From Frateuria sp. Soil773 (GTDB lineage Bacteria > Pseudomonadota > Gammaproteobacteria > Xanthomonadales > Rhodanobacteraceae): 64,000 nt of DNA. The notes beneath the pieces are model-generated. The model was given only the letters and a program-made list of their open reading frames with translations. It did not search any database and was not told where the DNA came from. Position numbers and translations under genes: made by a program. Location: NCBI RefSeq assembly GCF_001428405.1, contig NZ_LMSL01000023.1:40004-104003 (forward strand), given 5' to 3'. Positions 52,054-62,031 of this stretch are shown piece by piece (positions within the stretch are counted from its first letter, which is position 1; the number at the start of each line of letters is the position of its first letter).

Positions 52054-52474
52054 GCCCGAGCCCCTACGGCGGCGTGGACTGCACGGCCTCGTAGTAGGCG
52101 CCGCGGTCGCCGAAGATGAGCCGGCTCCCCGCCTTGAAGAACTGCTGGCATCCGGTGTCCAGGAGACCTTCTCCGGCAGGCCGATATGCTGCGGCGACAG
52201 GTCCCCGGGCGAGCCCAGCTCCATGGCGGAATCCACCACTCTGGCGCTAACCGCGTGGCCCGCGAGTCGCCCCCTCTTCCACCTTGTCCGCCGATATCGT
52301 CACGATCGTGCCGACGAGGGCCTTCATATCGGCCTCGCTCATCGATCCGTCGCCTGCCGCGACAATCCTCGCCACCTTCCACGTACCGTAGAAGTCGGCC
52401 GGCCTGACCGTATCCGTGGCGCCGCACGCGCCGATGGCGAGCAATCCGGCAAGAAAAATCGCCGAGGCTTTCAC
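52054..52474 (-). pseudogene. Small lipoprotein gene with two apparent frameshifts
   Basis: Opens with a GTG overlapping the lysozyme stop and encodes a lipoprotein signal (LLAIGAC) and FYGTWKVARIVAAGDG. The frame then ends early in GATRGPRG. A continuation appears one frame over (VVDSAMELGSPGDLSPQHIG) and the C-terminus is back in the first frame (TGCQQFFKAGSRLIFGDRG, ending EAVQSTPP and a stop at 52054-52056). One extra base near the GGGGG run and one missing base near 52180 would restore it. Either decayed or assembly error. Possible immunity or inhibitor partner of the lysozyme. Confidence 0.6.
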
Positions 52475-52967
52475 GGGCGGCCCCCATCGAACGGAGCGGC
52501 TTCGCGGTTGCGGCGGTTCACCAAACCGGCGCTGATCCGGCAGCGCCCGGGCACGATCCGTCCGGAACGGTCGCGTTGGCAGACATGGACGAAACCGCGC
52601 ATCCGCGAAGCAACGCCAGCCATGTCGCCCTCATTGGCCGGCCGCAATGCCGACAGGCCGCGATGCCCCGTGCTGTACACGAAGGAAACCGCGGCATCGA
52701 ATTGCTCCTGCGTAAGATCGTGGCCCGTTACCGCATTGCGAACCTGGCGCTCGGCGACGGCAAGGCTGCCATCGAGACTCCGCTCGACCATGGCGTCGGT
52801 CACGGGAGCCGCCATCTCCGTCGCCGTGCAAGGTCCGAAATGGACCAACGTGCCCACCCCATACGTGCAGTTGTTGCCCTGGTCGTCGTAGTGCGCGCGG
52901 CGCACCGCTTCGCCATGCATCATGCGTTGCGACCGGCGGAACTCATCCGCATGTTCTCGTTGGCCAT
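52471..52967 (-). pseudogene. GH24 phage-type lysozyme gene with a probable frameshift
   Basis: The main frame (150 aa from ATG 52923) holds the T4-lysozyme catalytic triad at exact spacing: Glu5, Asp14, Thr20 in HGEAVRRAHYDDQGNNCTYG. The expected N-terminal residues (MANENMRMSSAGRNA) lie just upstream in another frame from ATG 52967 and stop at the junction; one inserted base would join them. Without them the fold lacks its first strand. Ends with GLVNRRNREAAPF as in P1/T4-like lysozymes. Alternatively a truncated but translated form initiates at the double ATG. Cleaves peptidoglycan if active. Confidence 0.65.
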
Positions 52968-53079
52968 ATCGGCATTCTTCGCCAGGGATCCAGCCGAGCG
53001 TAGCGGCTGCGAATCGCGCCGTTCAATCCATGTGCGCTTTTCGGGACGGACTTCTCGTCGATTGGCAGGCTGCGTGCCC

Positions 53080-53277
53080 TCAGGAACCGTCCAGCGGCTC
53101 GTCCGCTTCGGTGAGCGCGGCCACGGTGCGCTCCACCGCCCGTATCTGCATCACGCCCGCGGGATACCGCTGCAACTGGTTGCGCAGCAGTTCGCACTCC
53201 AGCTTGAGCTTGTCGCGCTCGGCGCGCGTCTCGGCGAGCGCAAGCAATAGCGACGCGGACGTCCGGTTTGCCGGCAT
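53080..53277 (-). CDS. Small coiled-coil protein
   Basis: 65 aa. A strong GGGAGG lies five bases before the ATG. Residues 10-40 form a coiled coil (ALAETRAERDKLKLECELLRN). No family recognised. Lies 112 bases upstream of the lysozyme remnant on the same strand. Confidence 0.6.
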   Translation of the reverse strand: MPANRTSASLLLALAETRAERDKLKLECELLRNQLQRYPAGVMQIRAVERTVAALTEADEPLDGS

Positions 53278-53416
53278 GGCTACCTCCCTTCGATCTGCGC
53301 GAGCTTGCCTTCCGGTTTGTCGATGCGCCGTCGAGAAGGCGTTGGATTGGCATTGGCCCCGCGAGTCCGGCGCCGGTTTTCCTTGCAGCGACGCGGGATC
53401 GCGTCCGCGGGACGTG

Positions 53417-53659
53417 TCAGGTGGATGGCCTCGACACGTCGTCCGCCACGGCCTCGTGCCAGCTACCGTCGCTTTCCTGCACCTGCACCGGGGGATGCGC
53501 GTGCCCCCACGCGCGGGCGAGCTTGGCGCGCATGGCGATGGCCGCGGCGATCGCGTCGGTGCGGCTGGCGTAGGTGCCGACGCGGGTGACCTCCCGCCGC
53601 ACGATCCACGGGCTGTCCACGCTGTAGGGCACGTACAGGCTTACGTTTCCGGGGTTCAT
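53417..53659 (-). CDS. Small DUF2188-like protein
   Basis: 80 aa from ATG 53659 with GGGAGG four bases upstream. Two repeats of the short beta-helix pattern: SPWIVRREVTRVGTYASRTDAIAAAIAMR and VQVQESDGSWHEA, as in DUF2188 proteins. Function unknown. Confidence 0.6.
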   Translation of the reverse strand: MNPGNVSLYVPYSVDSPWIVRREVTRVGTYASRTDAIAAAIAMRAKLARAWGHAHPPVQVQESDGSWHEAVADDVSRPST

Positions 53660-53834
53660 GGCGCCTCCCGCGGTGCTCTTGCCGGGCTGAAGCCCTTTCG
53701 GCCCCGGCGAAGGGTTGCGAAAGGACTGCCGGCCGCGCCTGGCGCGGCCGGAAAGCCAGTCTTGCACGATGCCTGTTGCAGTTGATGGAGCATCGCGGCG
53801 TGCATATCGCCGCCGTTCATCAAGCGAACGCGGC

Positions 53835-55781
53835 CTAGAGTTCCCGCACCACGCGAAAGCCGACGCGCCCGCTGCGCACGCGGCCTTCCGCTCCCTGCCG
53901 GTAGGCCGAGCGCACCTGGTCGGGCGAGCTGCCCCACGAGCCGCCGCGCACCACGCGGACGCTGCAGCCGGGATTGATCCAGGCGCTGCCGTCGTGCGGC
54001 GCGCGCACGTAGTTGTCGTGCCAGCAATCGGCCACCCACTCCGAGACGTTGCCGTTGATGTCGTACAGGCCGAACGGATTGGCCGCGAAGCTCATCACCG
54101 GCGCCGGTCCCCAGTAGCCGTCGCGGTAGTTGCTGAAGGCGTTGCTCCAGCGCCGGCCGCTGGCCGAACGGTCGCCGGAGCCGGTCAGGTTCTCGACCCG
54201 GCTGGACGGCGTGCCGTTGCCCCACCAATAGCGGCTCTGCGTGCCGCCGCGCAGCGCGTACTCGAACTCCGCCTCGCTCGGCAGCCGGTAGCGCTTGCCA
54301 GTGCGCTTGCCGAGCCACTCCGCGTAGGCATTGGCATCGGCCCAGGAAACGTTCACCACCGGCAGCTTGTCGCCGGCCGGCTTGCCGGCGTAGTCGTCCT
54401 GCCAGGTGGCGCGCGGGTCGTCGCGCAAGGCGCCGCTGCGCTCGTCGTACACGCTGGCGCCGCCCAGCCGGGTCGAATCGGGTACATAGCCGCTGGCGCG
54501 CACGAAGTCGCGGAACTGGCCCACGGTGACGGCGCTGCGCGCCATCGCGAAGCCCTTGGCGAGGGTCACCTGGTGCCGCGGGATCTCGGCGTCGCTGCGC
54601 CCGTCCTCGTCATCGGCCGCCCCCATCTGGAAACTGCCGGTGGGGATCACCACCATCACCGGCGTCCGGCCGGGCAGGTCGACGAAACGGTCGCTGAAGG
54701 CCTGGCCCGGCTTGTAGCTCGCGTACAGCCGCGCATTGGTGAGGCGTTCCTCGAAATCGTCGAGGCCGGCCACGTCCGGGCTGATCGACTGCGCCTGCCC
54801 GGCCAGTTGCCGGGCCAGCTCCAGGTTGCCCGAGTCCAGCGCCGAGCGGGCCTGCGCGAGCACGCCGACCGCCCGCTGGTGACGGATGCCGACGACCCGT
54901 TCGCGCACGTCCTGCAGTTGCTGCGAACCGGGCCGGATCGCATCGGCGGCGGCCAGCGCACGGTCGGCGGCGGCAAAATCGTTCTGCGCGACCGCGGCCA
55001 GCGCGCGATCGAGCACCGCGCGCTGCACCTGGAAGATGCCCTGCTCGGCCATCGCGTTGGCCGGGTCCAGTTGCTGCACCTGGCGGTAAAGGTCGAGCGC
55101 GCTGCCGCCCTGCGGCTGGTCGACCTTGCCCTGCTGCAGCAGGCTCGCCGCCTGCGCGAGCATCGGCCGCACCTTGGTCAGGGTCTTCAGGCTGGCCGCC
55201 AGTTGCTCCACGTCGTCGGCCGCGTCCGGCAGCGAACGCAGCGCATCGAGCAGGTCCTGCGCGGATTCGGCGTCGCCCACCGCGATGTCCTGGCCGATCT
55301 GCGCCACCAGCCTCGCATGCACCTCGTACAGTCCCTTGGCGGCGGCGCGGCTGTCCGGCTTGTCCTTCAGCGCCCGCATGTAAAGCGCGGCCGCGCTGTC
55401 CTTGTCGCCGGTGAGCTGGCCGGCGTGCAGCGCCTTGGCGGCCTGCTGAAGCAATGCCTGCACTTCGGGCGTATCCGCGCTCAACTGCTCGGGCAGTTGC
55501 TGCTCGCGCTTGCTCATCCGCGCGGCGATCACCTCGGTCGGCGCCAGTGTCAGCGGCGGGCCCGCGTCCTGCTCGTTGTCCGCCTGCGCACGGGCCGCCG
55601 GCGCGCCGAACGAGGATGCCGGCGCGGTTCCCATCGACATCGACCGGCGCGGCGCCATGGTCGCCGGGTCCACATGGAAGACCCGCGGGAAAAAGTGATA
55701 GACCAAGGCGCAGCCAAGCACGATCACCCCCAAGGCACCGCCCAGGGCGCGCTGACGGCGGATGGTCTCGTTGCTCGGCAT
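53835..55781 (-). CDS. Membrane-anchored SUMF1/formylglycine-generating-enzyme-fold protein
   Basis: 648 aa. One N-terminal membrane helix (about 12-31), a long helical TPR-like region (about 85-360) and a C-terminal SUMF1 domain (about 385-648) with VVIPTGSFQMGAADDEDG, LPVVNVSWADANAYAEWL, YRLPSEAEFEYALRGG, NPFGLYDINGNVSEWV and VRVVRGGSWGSS. The paired cysteines of true formylglycine-generating enzymes are replaced (GGSWGSSPDQVRSAYR), so it is probably a binding or structural domain. Such proteins occur near T6SS and Ser/Thr kinase genes, but none is adjacent here. Confidence 0.8.
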   Translation of the reverse strand: MPSNETIRRQRALGGALGVIVLGCALVYHFFPRVFHVDPATMAPRRSMSMGTAPASSFGAPAARAQADNEQDAGPPLTLAPTEVIAARMSKREQQLPEQLSADTPEVQALLQQAAKALHAGQLTGDKDSAAALYMRALKDKPDSRAAAKGLYEVHARLVAQIGQDIAVGDAESAQDLLDALRSLPDAADDVEQLAASLKTLTKVRPMLAQAASLLQQGKVDQPQGGSALDLYRQVQQLDPANAMAEQGIFQVQRAVLDRALAAVAQNDFAAADRALAAADAIRPGSQQLQDVRERVVGIRHQRAVGVLAQARSALDSGNLELARQLAGQAQSISPDVAGLDDFEERLTNARLYASYKPGQAFSDRFVDLPGRTPVMVVIPTGSFQMGAADDEDGRSDAEIPRHQVTLAKGFAMARSAVTVGQFRDFVRASGYVPDSTRLGGASVYDERSGALRDDPRATWQDDYAGKPAGDKLPVVNVSWADANAYAEWLGKRTGKRYRLPSEAEFEYALRGGTQSRYWWGNGTPSSRVENLTGSGDRSASGRRWSNAFSNYRDGYWGPAPVMSFAANPFGLYDINGNVSEWVADCWHDNYVRAPHDGSAWINPGCSVRVVRGGSWGSSPDQVRSAYRQGAEGRVRSGRVGFRVVREL

Positions 55782-55885
55782 GGTTGGGCGTCCTGCGGCC
55801 TGTTATCGTGCGCCGCTCACCATAGGCACAAACCGATGACAGGGCAATCGACACGCCGGTGCCCGGTCAGCTTCGAGGAAACCGC

Positions 55886-57004
55886 ATGTCCCTGTTACCC
55901 GCCAGCCCCAGCGCCGCATGGATCGACCAGCGCGACGCGCTCGATGCGTGGCTGGCCGAACTGCCCGCCGACGCGGCGGTCGGCCTCGATACCGAGTTCA
56001 TGCGCCGCAATACGTTCTACCCGCAACTGGCCCTGCTGCAGTTGGGCTGGAACGGTCGCTATGCGCTGGTCGATCCGCTGGCGTTCGGGATCGGCGACGC
56101 GCTGCGTCCCGCGATCGGCGAAGGCACCGCCGTCACCGTGATGCACAGCGCCAGCGAAGACCTGGAAACGCTGGCGCCATGGCTGCCCGGCGGGCCGCGC
56201 ACCCTGTTCGACACGCAGATCGCCGCCGCCTTCGTCGGCATGGGCCTGGGCATCAGCTACCGCGCCCTGGTGGCCGAGCTGGCCGGCGCCGAGCTGGACA
56301 AGGGCGAGACGCGCTCGGACTGGATGCAGCGTCCGCTCACCGAATCCCAGCGCAGCTATGCCACGCTCGACGTGGTCTATCTCGAACCGATCCACGAGCA
56401 GTTGGCCGAGCGGCTGCGGCAGCGCGACCGCAGCGCATGGCATGCCGAGGACTGCGAGCGGCTGAAGCGGCGCGCCAGCCACCGCGAAGGCGACCCGCAG
56501 CCGCAGCGCGCCCTCCGCGGCGCGGCGGAATGGCCCCGGGCGCAGCAGGCCCTGCTGCGCCGCATCCTGCTGTGGCGCGACCGCGCGGCGCGCACGCTCG
56601 ACCGCCCGCGCCCCTGGCTGCTCGAAGACGCCCTGGCGATGAGCCTCGCCCAGCAGCGCCCCGCCGGCCTCGCCGAGCTGGACCAGCGCACGCGCGGCCA
56701 GCGCGCCCTGCGCTCGCCCCAGCGTGCGGAACTGTTCGAGCTGCTGCTGCCCGCCGTGGACGCCGACGAGATCGACGCCACCGCCTCGATCCCGGCGCAT
56801 CCGCAGGGCGAGGCCAAGAAGGCCCTGGCCGCCATGAAGGACAGCGTCGACCGGCTCGCGACGGAGCTGGACCTGCCCCCCGGACTGCTCTGCCCGCGCA
56901 AGGTGCTGGAAGAATACGTCGCCACCGCGGACTGGCCCGAATTCCTCGAAGGATGGCGCACCCCGCTGCTACAGCCGCGGCTCGCCGGGTTGCTTCCCGG
57001 CTGA
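55886..57004 (+). CDS. rnd: Ribonuclease D
   Basis: 372 aa from ATG 55886, preceded by GAGGAA. 3'-5' exoribonuclease trimming tRNA precursors. DEDD catalytic residues appear in GLDTEFMRRNTFYPQLALLQL (Asp/Glu), HSASEDLETL (Asp) and SYATLDVVYLEPIHEQL (Tyr, Asp). An HRDC domain (about 215-290) follows. Adjacent to a tRNA gene, on the same strand. Confidence 0.95.
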   Translation: MSLLPASPSAAWIDQRDALDAWLAELPADAAVGLDTEFMRRNTFYPQLALLQLGWNGRYALVDPLAFGIGDALRPAIGEGTAVTVMHSASEDLETLAPWLPGGPRTLFDTQIAAAFVGMGLGISYRALVAELAGAELDKGETRSDWMQRPLTESQRSYATLDVVYLEPIHEQLAERLRQRDRSAWHAEDCERLKRRASHREGDPQPQRALRGAAEWPRAQQALLRRILLWRDRAARTLDRPRPWLLEDALAMSLAQQRPAGLAELDQRTRGQRALRSPQRAELFELLLPAVDADEIDATASIPAHPQGEAKKALAAMKDSVDRLATELDLPPGLLCPRKVLEEYVATADWPEFLEGWRTPLLQPRLAGLLPG

Positions 57005-57057
57005 TCGAAAGGTCTTGGCGAAAGCCTTGCCACGCTGCTAACATGCGCGGCTCGTGT

Positions 57058-57133
<76 letters not shown>

Positions 57134-57150
57134 ATCCTTCCAGACAAAAG

Positions 57151-57182
57151 AGCCCCGGAAACGAATGTTTCCGGGGCTTTTT
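57151..57182 (+). terminator. Intrinsic terminator after tRNA-Ala
   Basis: AGCCCCGGAAAC, GAAT, GTTTCCGGGGCT then TTTT: a 12-bp perfect stem. Confidence 0.95.
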
Positions 57183-57249
57183 CGTTGCTGGGCGCCCTGC
57201 TCCGCCTCCAGTCACGCGGAAGCCGGAGAAAGGCGCCCGCCGCGGCTTG

Positions 57250-58557
57250 TCACTCCTTCGTGACCCGCCATACCGCGTTGCCGACGTCGTCCGCGATCAG
57301 CAGGGCTCCGCTCTTGTCCAGCGCCAGCCCCACCGGCGCCCCGTGGAGCCGCGATTCGTCCTTGGAGTAGAACCCGCTCACGACCGTTTCCGGCCGGCCG
57401 ACGGGCTTGCCGTCCTCGAAACGGACGAACACGACCTCGTAGCCGCTCAGCGGCGAGCGATCCCAACTGCCGTGCTCGCTGATGAAGGCGCCGTTCGCGT
57501 ACTTCGCCGCGAGCCCGTCGCCGTGCACGATCAGGAACCCCAGCGGGGCGACGTGCGAACCGATGGCGTAGTCGGGGACGATGGCCTTGGCCACCAGGTC
57601 GGGCCGTTGCGGCATGGCGCGGCGGTCCACGTGTTGCCCGTAGTAGCTGTAGGGCCAGCCATAGAACGCGCCTTCCTTCACGGAAGTCAGGTAGTCCGGC
57701 ACCAGGTCGGCGCCGATCTCGTCCCGCTCGTTGACGATCGTCCAGAGCTTGCCGGTCTGCGCATCCCACTGCACCCCGGTGGGGTTGCGCAGGCCCGAGG
57801 CATAGATGCGGCTGGCGCCGGTGGCGACGTCGACCTCCAGGATGTTCGCGCGCCGGTATTCCACTTCCAGCCCATGCTCGCCGATGTTGCTGTTGGAGCC
57901 GACGCCCACGTACAGCCTGGTGCCGTCCGGGTTCGCGGCGAGCGACTTGGTCCAGTGGTGTTGGATCGTGTCCGGCAGGTCGGCGAACATCGTGCCGGGT
58001 GCGGCGATCCGCGTTTCCCCGGGCACATAGGGATACTTCACGATGGCATCGGTGTTGGCGACGTAGAGCGAGTCGCCGATCAGTTGCACGCCGAACGGCG
58101 AGTTGAGGTGCTCCAGGAAAACGTGCGGCGTCCATTTCCCGGTCGCCGGGTCCGGACGCAGCAGCGTGATACGGTTGCCGCCTTTGCTGGCCTTGCCCGA
58201 TCGCCCCTTCACATACCCCGCGATCAACGCCTTGGGCGTCTCCACGTGCTCGATACCGGGGCTGTTGGATTCCACCACCAGCACGTCGCCATTGGGCAGG
58301 GCGAACACTTGCCGCGGGTGTTTCAGGTCGCCGGCGATCTTCTCGATCTTCAGGCCGGGCGCCACCGTGGGCGTCTGCCCTTCCGCCCATCCCTGGTAAC
58401 GGGGCACCTGCATGGGCGGGACGAGGAAATTGCGGGCACCCGGCAGCGGCGGATTGGCGCCCGACTGCTGTGCGGCATCGTACGAAGCGCGGCCGCTGCA
58501 TCCCGCGAGAACGGCTGCGGCCAACACCCATACGCTGCGATACGCGTGCTTATTCAC
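57250..58557 (-). CDS. Sorbosone dehydrogenase-type (PQQ sugar dehydrogenase fold) lipoprotein
   Basis: 435 aa. Signal peptide with lipobox LAGC (about residues 17-20). Six-bladed propeller pattern: LKHPRQVFALPNGDVLVVES, LNSPFGVQLIGDSLYVANTD, ASGLRNPTGVQWDAQTG, NERDEIGADLVPDYL and ISEHGSWDRSPLSGYEVVFV. It probably oxidises an aldose or sorbosone-like sugar at the periplasmic face, with PQQ if functional. Its start overlaps the DUF2231-like gene by 8 bases. Confidence 0.85.
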   Translation of the reverse strand: MNKHAYRSVWVLAAAVLAGCSGRASYDAAQQSGANPPLPGARNFLVPPMQVPRYQGWAEGQTPTVAPGLKIEKIAGDLKHPRQVFALPNGDVLVVESNSPGIEHVETPKALIAGYVKGRSGKASKGGNRITLLRPDPATGKWTPHVFLEHLNSPFGVQLIGDSLYVANTDAIVKYPYVPGETRIAAPGTMFADLPDTIQHHWTKSLAANPDGTRLYVGVGSNSNIGEHGLEVEYRRANILEVDVATGASRIYASGLRNPTGVQWDAQTGKLWTIVNERDEIGADLVPDYLTSVKEGAFYGWPYSYYGQHVDRRAMPQRPDLVAKAIVPDYAIGSHVAPLGFLIVHGDGLAAKYANGAFISEHGSWDRSPLSGYEVVFVRFEDGKPVGRPETVVSGFYSKDESRLHGAPVGLALDKSGALLIADDVGNAVWRVTKE

Positions 58558-58990
58558 GGTCCAGACCTCCCCGCTTGCCGGTCACGGCCATTGCGACCTG
58601 GCCGATCGAAAGAAGGATGACCGTGCAGGCCGAGAGCCAGACGCCGGCCGGCACCACCGCGTAAGCATCCCGGCTGTGCACGAACGCATTGACGATGGCC
58701 ACGACGATCGCCACGAGGTAGAGCCAGAAGCCCGCCTTGTCGGCCGACGTCGCACGGACCCTGGCGGTGATCCATACCCGCGCCAGATTGATCAGGCGCG
58801 GCACGATCGCCAGCACCAGGCCGAAGGCATTGAGCCACGCCGCACCGTTGTTCCACTGGACGTCGGCCGTGCGGGCGTAGAGGATGTCGAAGATCAGCGC
58901 GGCGACGAAGAATCCGAACGGCAGCGGATTCAACAGGCCATAGACGGCATCGACGAAGACCGAGCCGCGTGGACGAGGAAGGGCGTTCAT
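58550..58990 (-). CDS. DUF2231-like four-TM membrane protein
   Basis: 146 aa with four membrane helices (about 18-38, 50-68, 88-108, 116-136). The helix-loop pattern with NPLPFGFFVAALIFDILY resembles DUF2231 proteins, which are often encoded with sorbosone dehydrogenases and may carry electrons or heme. It precedes and overlaps the sugar dehydrogenase gene, forming a two-gene operon. Confidence 0.75.
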   Translation of the reverse strand: MNALPRPRGSVFVDAVYGLLNPLPFGFFVAALIFDILYARTADVQWNNGAAWLNAFGLVLAIVPRLINLARVWITARVRATSADKAGFWLYLVAIVVAIVNAFVHSRDAYAVVPAGVWLSACTVILLSIGQVAMAVTGKRGGLDRE

Positions 58991-59628
58991 GGCGTTTTCT
59001 CGCGCGAGGAGGCGGTGGTGTCTGCCGGGTCGCTCCCGGCGATGTTCGTACGTAGCCCCGGGACCATGCCGGCCCGGGAATGGAGCACCTTCGCCTAGCG
59101 TTCTTCGTATCTTGTCAACGGCGTGTCAATTCATCCGGGGACGGCGGCCGTGTCGACCGTCGCTCTGCTCGCATGCCGGGTGGCGGGATGCCCGGACGCT
59201 CAACGGCAGCAGCGATTGGCGCCATATCCGTGCGCCGCGCATGGCCGGGCCGCTCCACCGGCCGCTCCCCACCGGCGTCGGCTGCGTCGATGGACACGAC
59301 GGCATCGTGTAGTCGCGTCTGCATGCCGGCCAGCGGATGGAAGAGTGCGGGCATCGCATGCAGTCGTCCGGCGAGCGAACCCACGCGCTCATACGAACTC
59401 CCGAGCGGATGGCGACGCACCTGAGCGACCGGTGCATACCTGGTCGCCCTGCGCGATCTCGCGACGATGGCACGGGTCACGCAAGCATGGTCGAGTCCAA
59501 CGCGCATATCCCGCACGGATTTCGAGGCAGCGCGGTCGTCCGGCGATCATTGCCGGATGACGGAAATTTCACCCGCCGGAGTCTATTGAGGGTTGCTCCA
59601 CTGCTAGCCATCCCCAGGAGAGCAAGCC
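58991..59628. other. 638-base gap without a convincing gene
   Basis: Lies between a leftward operon and katE. Candidate frames are Arg/Pro-rich with no domain or ribosome binding site. Promoters for both sides must lie here; a CTGCTAGCC block occurs about 20 bases before the catalase start. Confidence 0.5.
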
Positions 59629-61722
59629 ATGGCTCAGCCCACCAAGCGCCGCCCGGACACCTCCCGCAACGCCACCGCCGACCGCAGAGGCAATGGCGAC
59701 GAACTGCACCAGCAGTCGGGCGGCAAACATCCGCCGCTGACCACCAACCAGGGCATTCCGGTTGCCGACAACCAGAACTCGCTGCGGCCGACGCCGCGCG
59801 GCCCCACGCTGCTGGAGGACTTCATCCTCCGCGAGAAGATCACCCACTTCGACCACGAGCGAATCCCGGAACGCATCGTGCACGCGCGTGGTTCGGCGGC
59901 GCACGGCTATTTCGAACTGACCAAGTCGCTGAAGAAGTACACCACCGCCAAGCTGCTCACCGAGGTCGGCGAACGCACCCCGCTGTTCACCCGCTTCTCC
60001 ACCGTGGCCGGCGGCGCCGGCTCCATCGACACGCCGCGCGACGTGCGCGGCTTCGCGGTGAAGTTCTATACCAAGGAAGGCAACTGGGACCTGGTCGGCA
60101 ACAACATCCCGGTGTTCTTCATCCAGGACGCGATCAAGTTCCCCGACCTCGTGCATGCGGTGAAGATGGAGCCCGACCGCGGTTTCCCGCAGGCTGCCTC
60201 GGCGCACGACACCTTCTGGGACTTCATCTCGCTCACCCCCGAATCGATGCACATGATCATGTGGGCGATGAGCGACCGTGCGATCCCGCGTTCGCTGCGC
60301 ATGATCGAAGGCTTCGGCATCCACAGCTTCCGCCTCGTCAACGCCAAGGGCGAATCGACCTTCGCCAAGTTCCACTGGCGCCCGAAGCTCGGCCTCCAGT
60401 CCACGGTGTGGGACGAGGCGGTGAAGCTCGCCGGCGCCGATCCGGACTTCCACCGCCGCGACCTGTTCGAGGCGATCCAGCGCAGCGACCATCCGGAGTG
60501 GGAATTCGGCGTGCAGCTTTTCACCGAGGAGGACGCGGCGAAGTTCCCGTTCGACCATCTCGACGCCACCAAGCTCATTCCCGAGGAACTCGTGCCGCTG
60601 CAGATCGTCGGCCGCATGGTGCTCGACCGCTGGCCGGACAACTTCTTCGCCGAGACGGAGCAGGTGGCGTTCTGCCCCGCCAACATCGTTCCCGGCATCG
60701 ACTTCAGCAACGACCCGTTGCTGCAGGGCCGCCTGTTTTCCTACCTCGACACCCAGCTCCTGCGCCTCGGCGGGCCGAACTTCCACCAGATCCCGATCAA
60801 CGCGCCCAAGTGCCCGTTCGCCAACCTGCAGCGCGACGGCCACATGCAGATGCACGTGCCCAAGGGCCGCGTGAACTACGACCCCAGCTCGCTGCAGGCG
60901 GACAGCCCGCGCGAGACGCCCGACGGCTTCCGCACCTTCGCCCAGCCGGCCGACGACGGCAGCAAGGGCCGCATCCGCGCCGAGAGCTTCGCCGACCACT
61001 ACAGCCAGGCGCGGCAGTTCTACCGCAGCCAGACCGCGCCCGAGCAGGCGCACATCGCCTCGGCGCTGGTGTTCGAACTGTCCAAGGTGGAAGCCCTGCA
61101 TGTGCGCGAAGCCGTGGTCGGCCACCTGCGCCACATCGATGCCGACCTTGCCAAGCGCGTCGCCGACGGACTGGCGCTGGACGCCCTCCCTCCCGCACCG
61201 CCGGCCGCGGTGAAGCCGCAGGATCGCCCGCCCTCGCCCGCACTGCAGATCATCGGCAAGATGAAGGCCACGCTGGAAGGGCGACAGGTCGGCATTCTGG
61301 TCGACCACGGCTCCGACGCCGCCACGGTAAAGGCCCTGCGCAAGGCCGCCGAAGACGCCGGGGCCGGCGTCAGGATCGTCGCGCCCAAGGTCGGCGGGGC
61401 CAAGCTGAGCGATGGCCGCAAGCTGGCCGCGGACGGCCAGCTCGCCGGCACGCCATCGATCGTCTTCGACGCCGTCGCCGTGGTGCTGTCGGCGGCCGCG
61501 GGCAAGGCGCTGGCAAAGGAAGCGGCCGCGGTGGACTGGGTCCGTGACGCCTTCGGCCACCTCAAGGCCATCGCCTTCGACAGCGGCGCGGAACCGCTGC
61601 TGCAGGCCGGAGGCATCGCCAAGGACGCGGGCGTGGTCCAGGCCGCGGACACCAAGGGCTTCATCAAGGCGGCGAAGACGAGGCAATGGGCGCGCGAGCC
61701 AAAGCTCCGCACGCTCGCCTGA
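59629..61722 (+). CDS. katE: Large-subunit catalase with C-terminal flavodoxin/GATase-like domain (KatE/HPII type)
   Basis: 697 aa, preceded by CAGGAG. Monofunctional heme catalase, cytosolic. Active-site His is in [13 protein letters not shown], Asn in [12 protein letters not shown], and the heme-ligating Tyr in [19 protein letters not shown]. The C-terminal DJ-1/PfpI-like domain (about 540-690; [14 protein letters not shown]) marks the large clade II type. In E. coli HPII is stationary-phase induced; regulation here is unknown. Confidence 0.96.
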   Translation: MAQPTKRRPDTSRNATADRRGNGDELHQQSGGKHPPLTTNQGIPVADNQNSLRPTPRGPTLLEDFILREKITHFDHERIPERIVHARGSAAHGYFELTKSLKKYTTAKLLTEVGERTPLFTRFSTVAGGAGSIDTPRDVRGFAVKFYTKEGNWDLVGNNIPVFFIQDAIKFPDLVHAVKMEPDRGFPQAASAHDTFWDFISLTPESMHMIMWAMSDRAIPRSLRMIEGFGIHSFRLVNAKGESTFAKFHWRPKLGLQSTVWDEAVKLAGADPDFHRRDLFEAIQRSDHPEWEFGVQLFTEEDAAKFPFDHLDATKLIPEELVPLQIVGRMVLDRWPDNFFAETEQVAFCPANIVPGIDFSNDPLLQGRLFSYLDTQLLRLGGPNFHQIPINAPKCPFANLQRDGHMQMHVPKGRVNYDPSSLQADSPRETPDGFRTFAQPADDGSKGRIRAESFADHYSQARQFYRSQTAPEQAHIASALVFELSKVEALHVREAVVGHLRHIDADLAKRVADGLALDALPPAPPAAVKPQDRPPSPALQIIGKMKATLEGRQVGILVDHGSDAATVKALRKAAEDAGAGVRIVAPKVGGAKLSDGRKLAADGQLAGTPSIVFDAVAVVLSAAAGKALAKEAAAVDWVRDAFGHLKAIAFDSGAEPLLQAGGIAKDAGVVQAADTKGFIKAAKTRQWAREPKLRTLA

Positions 61723-61801
61723 CCAACCGCGGCACGCGCTGCCGCCGTCAACGGCGGGCAAGCCGCTGCGACCTCCGAGCGGACTGGCGGGTGGCCCGAA
61801 C

Positions 61802-61847
61802 GCGGCGAACGGCAGGCCAGGTCGACCCTTGGCCTGCCGTTCGCCGC
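61802..61847. terminator. 18-bp perfect hairpin downstream of katE
   Basis: GCGGCGAACGGCAGGCCA is followed, after a 10-base loop, by its exact reverse complement. No T-tract follows, so it may stabilise the 3' end of the message or act as a terminator needing Rho. It lies 80 bases after katE; the rest of 61723-62031 shows nothing else. Confidence 0.6.
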
Positions 61848-62031
61848 AACGCCGCGGATACGGGCTCCTCACAACTGCTGGGCGACTGGTGCAGTCGTCG
61901 CTTCAAATGCGACGTCGCAAGAGCCCCTGCTTCCCGCTTGACGCGCCGACCCGGCATCGAAAGCCCTTGCCGGCGCCCGACCCAGGTCGGCCCACGAAGC
62001 GGCCTGGCCCGAGTGGATTGTCAGGCGCCGC

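Noticed and set aside
51986-53785. Long plus-strand frames covering 51986-52891 and 52922-53785
   Set aside because: Domain-free, unlike any family, and opposite to lysozyme, lipoprotein and small genes with good start signals.
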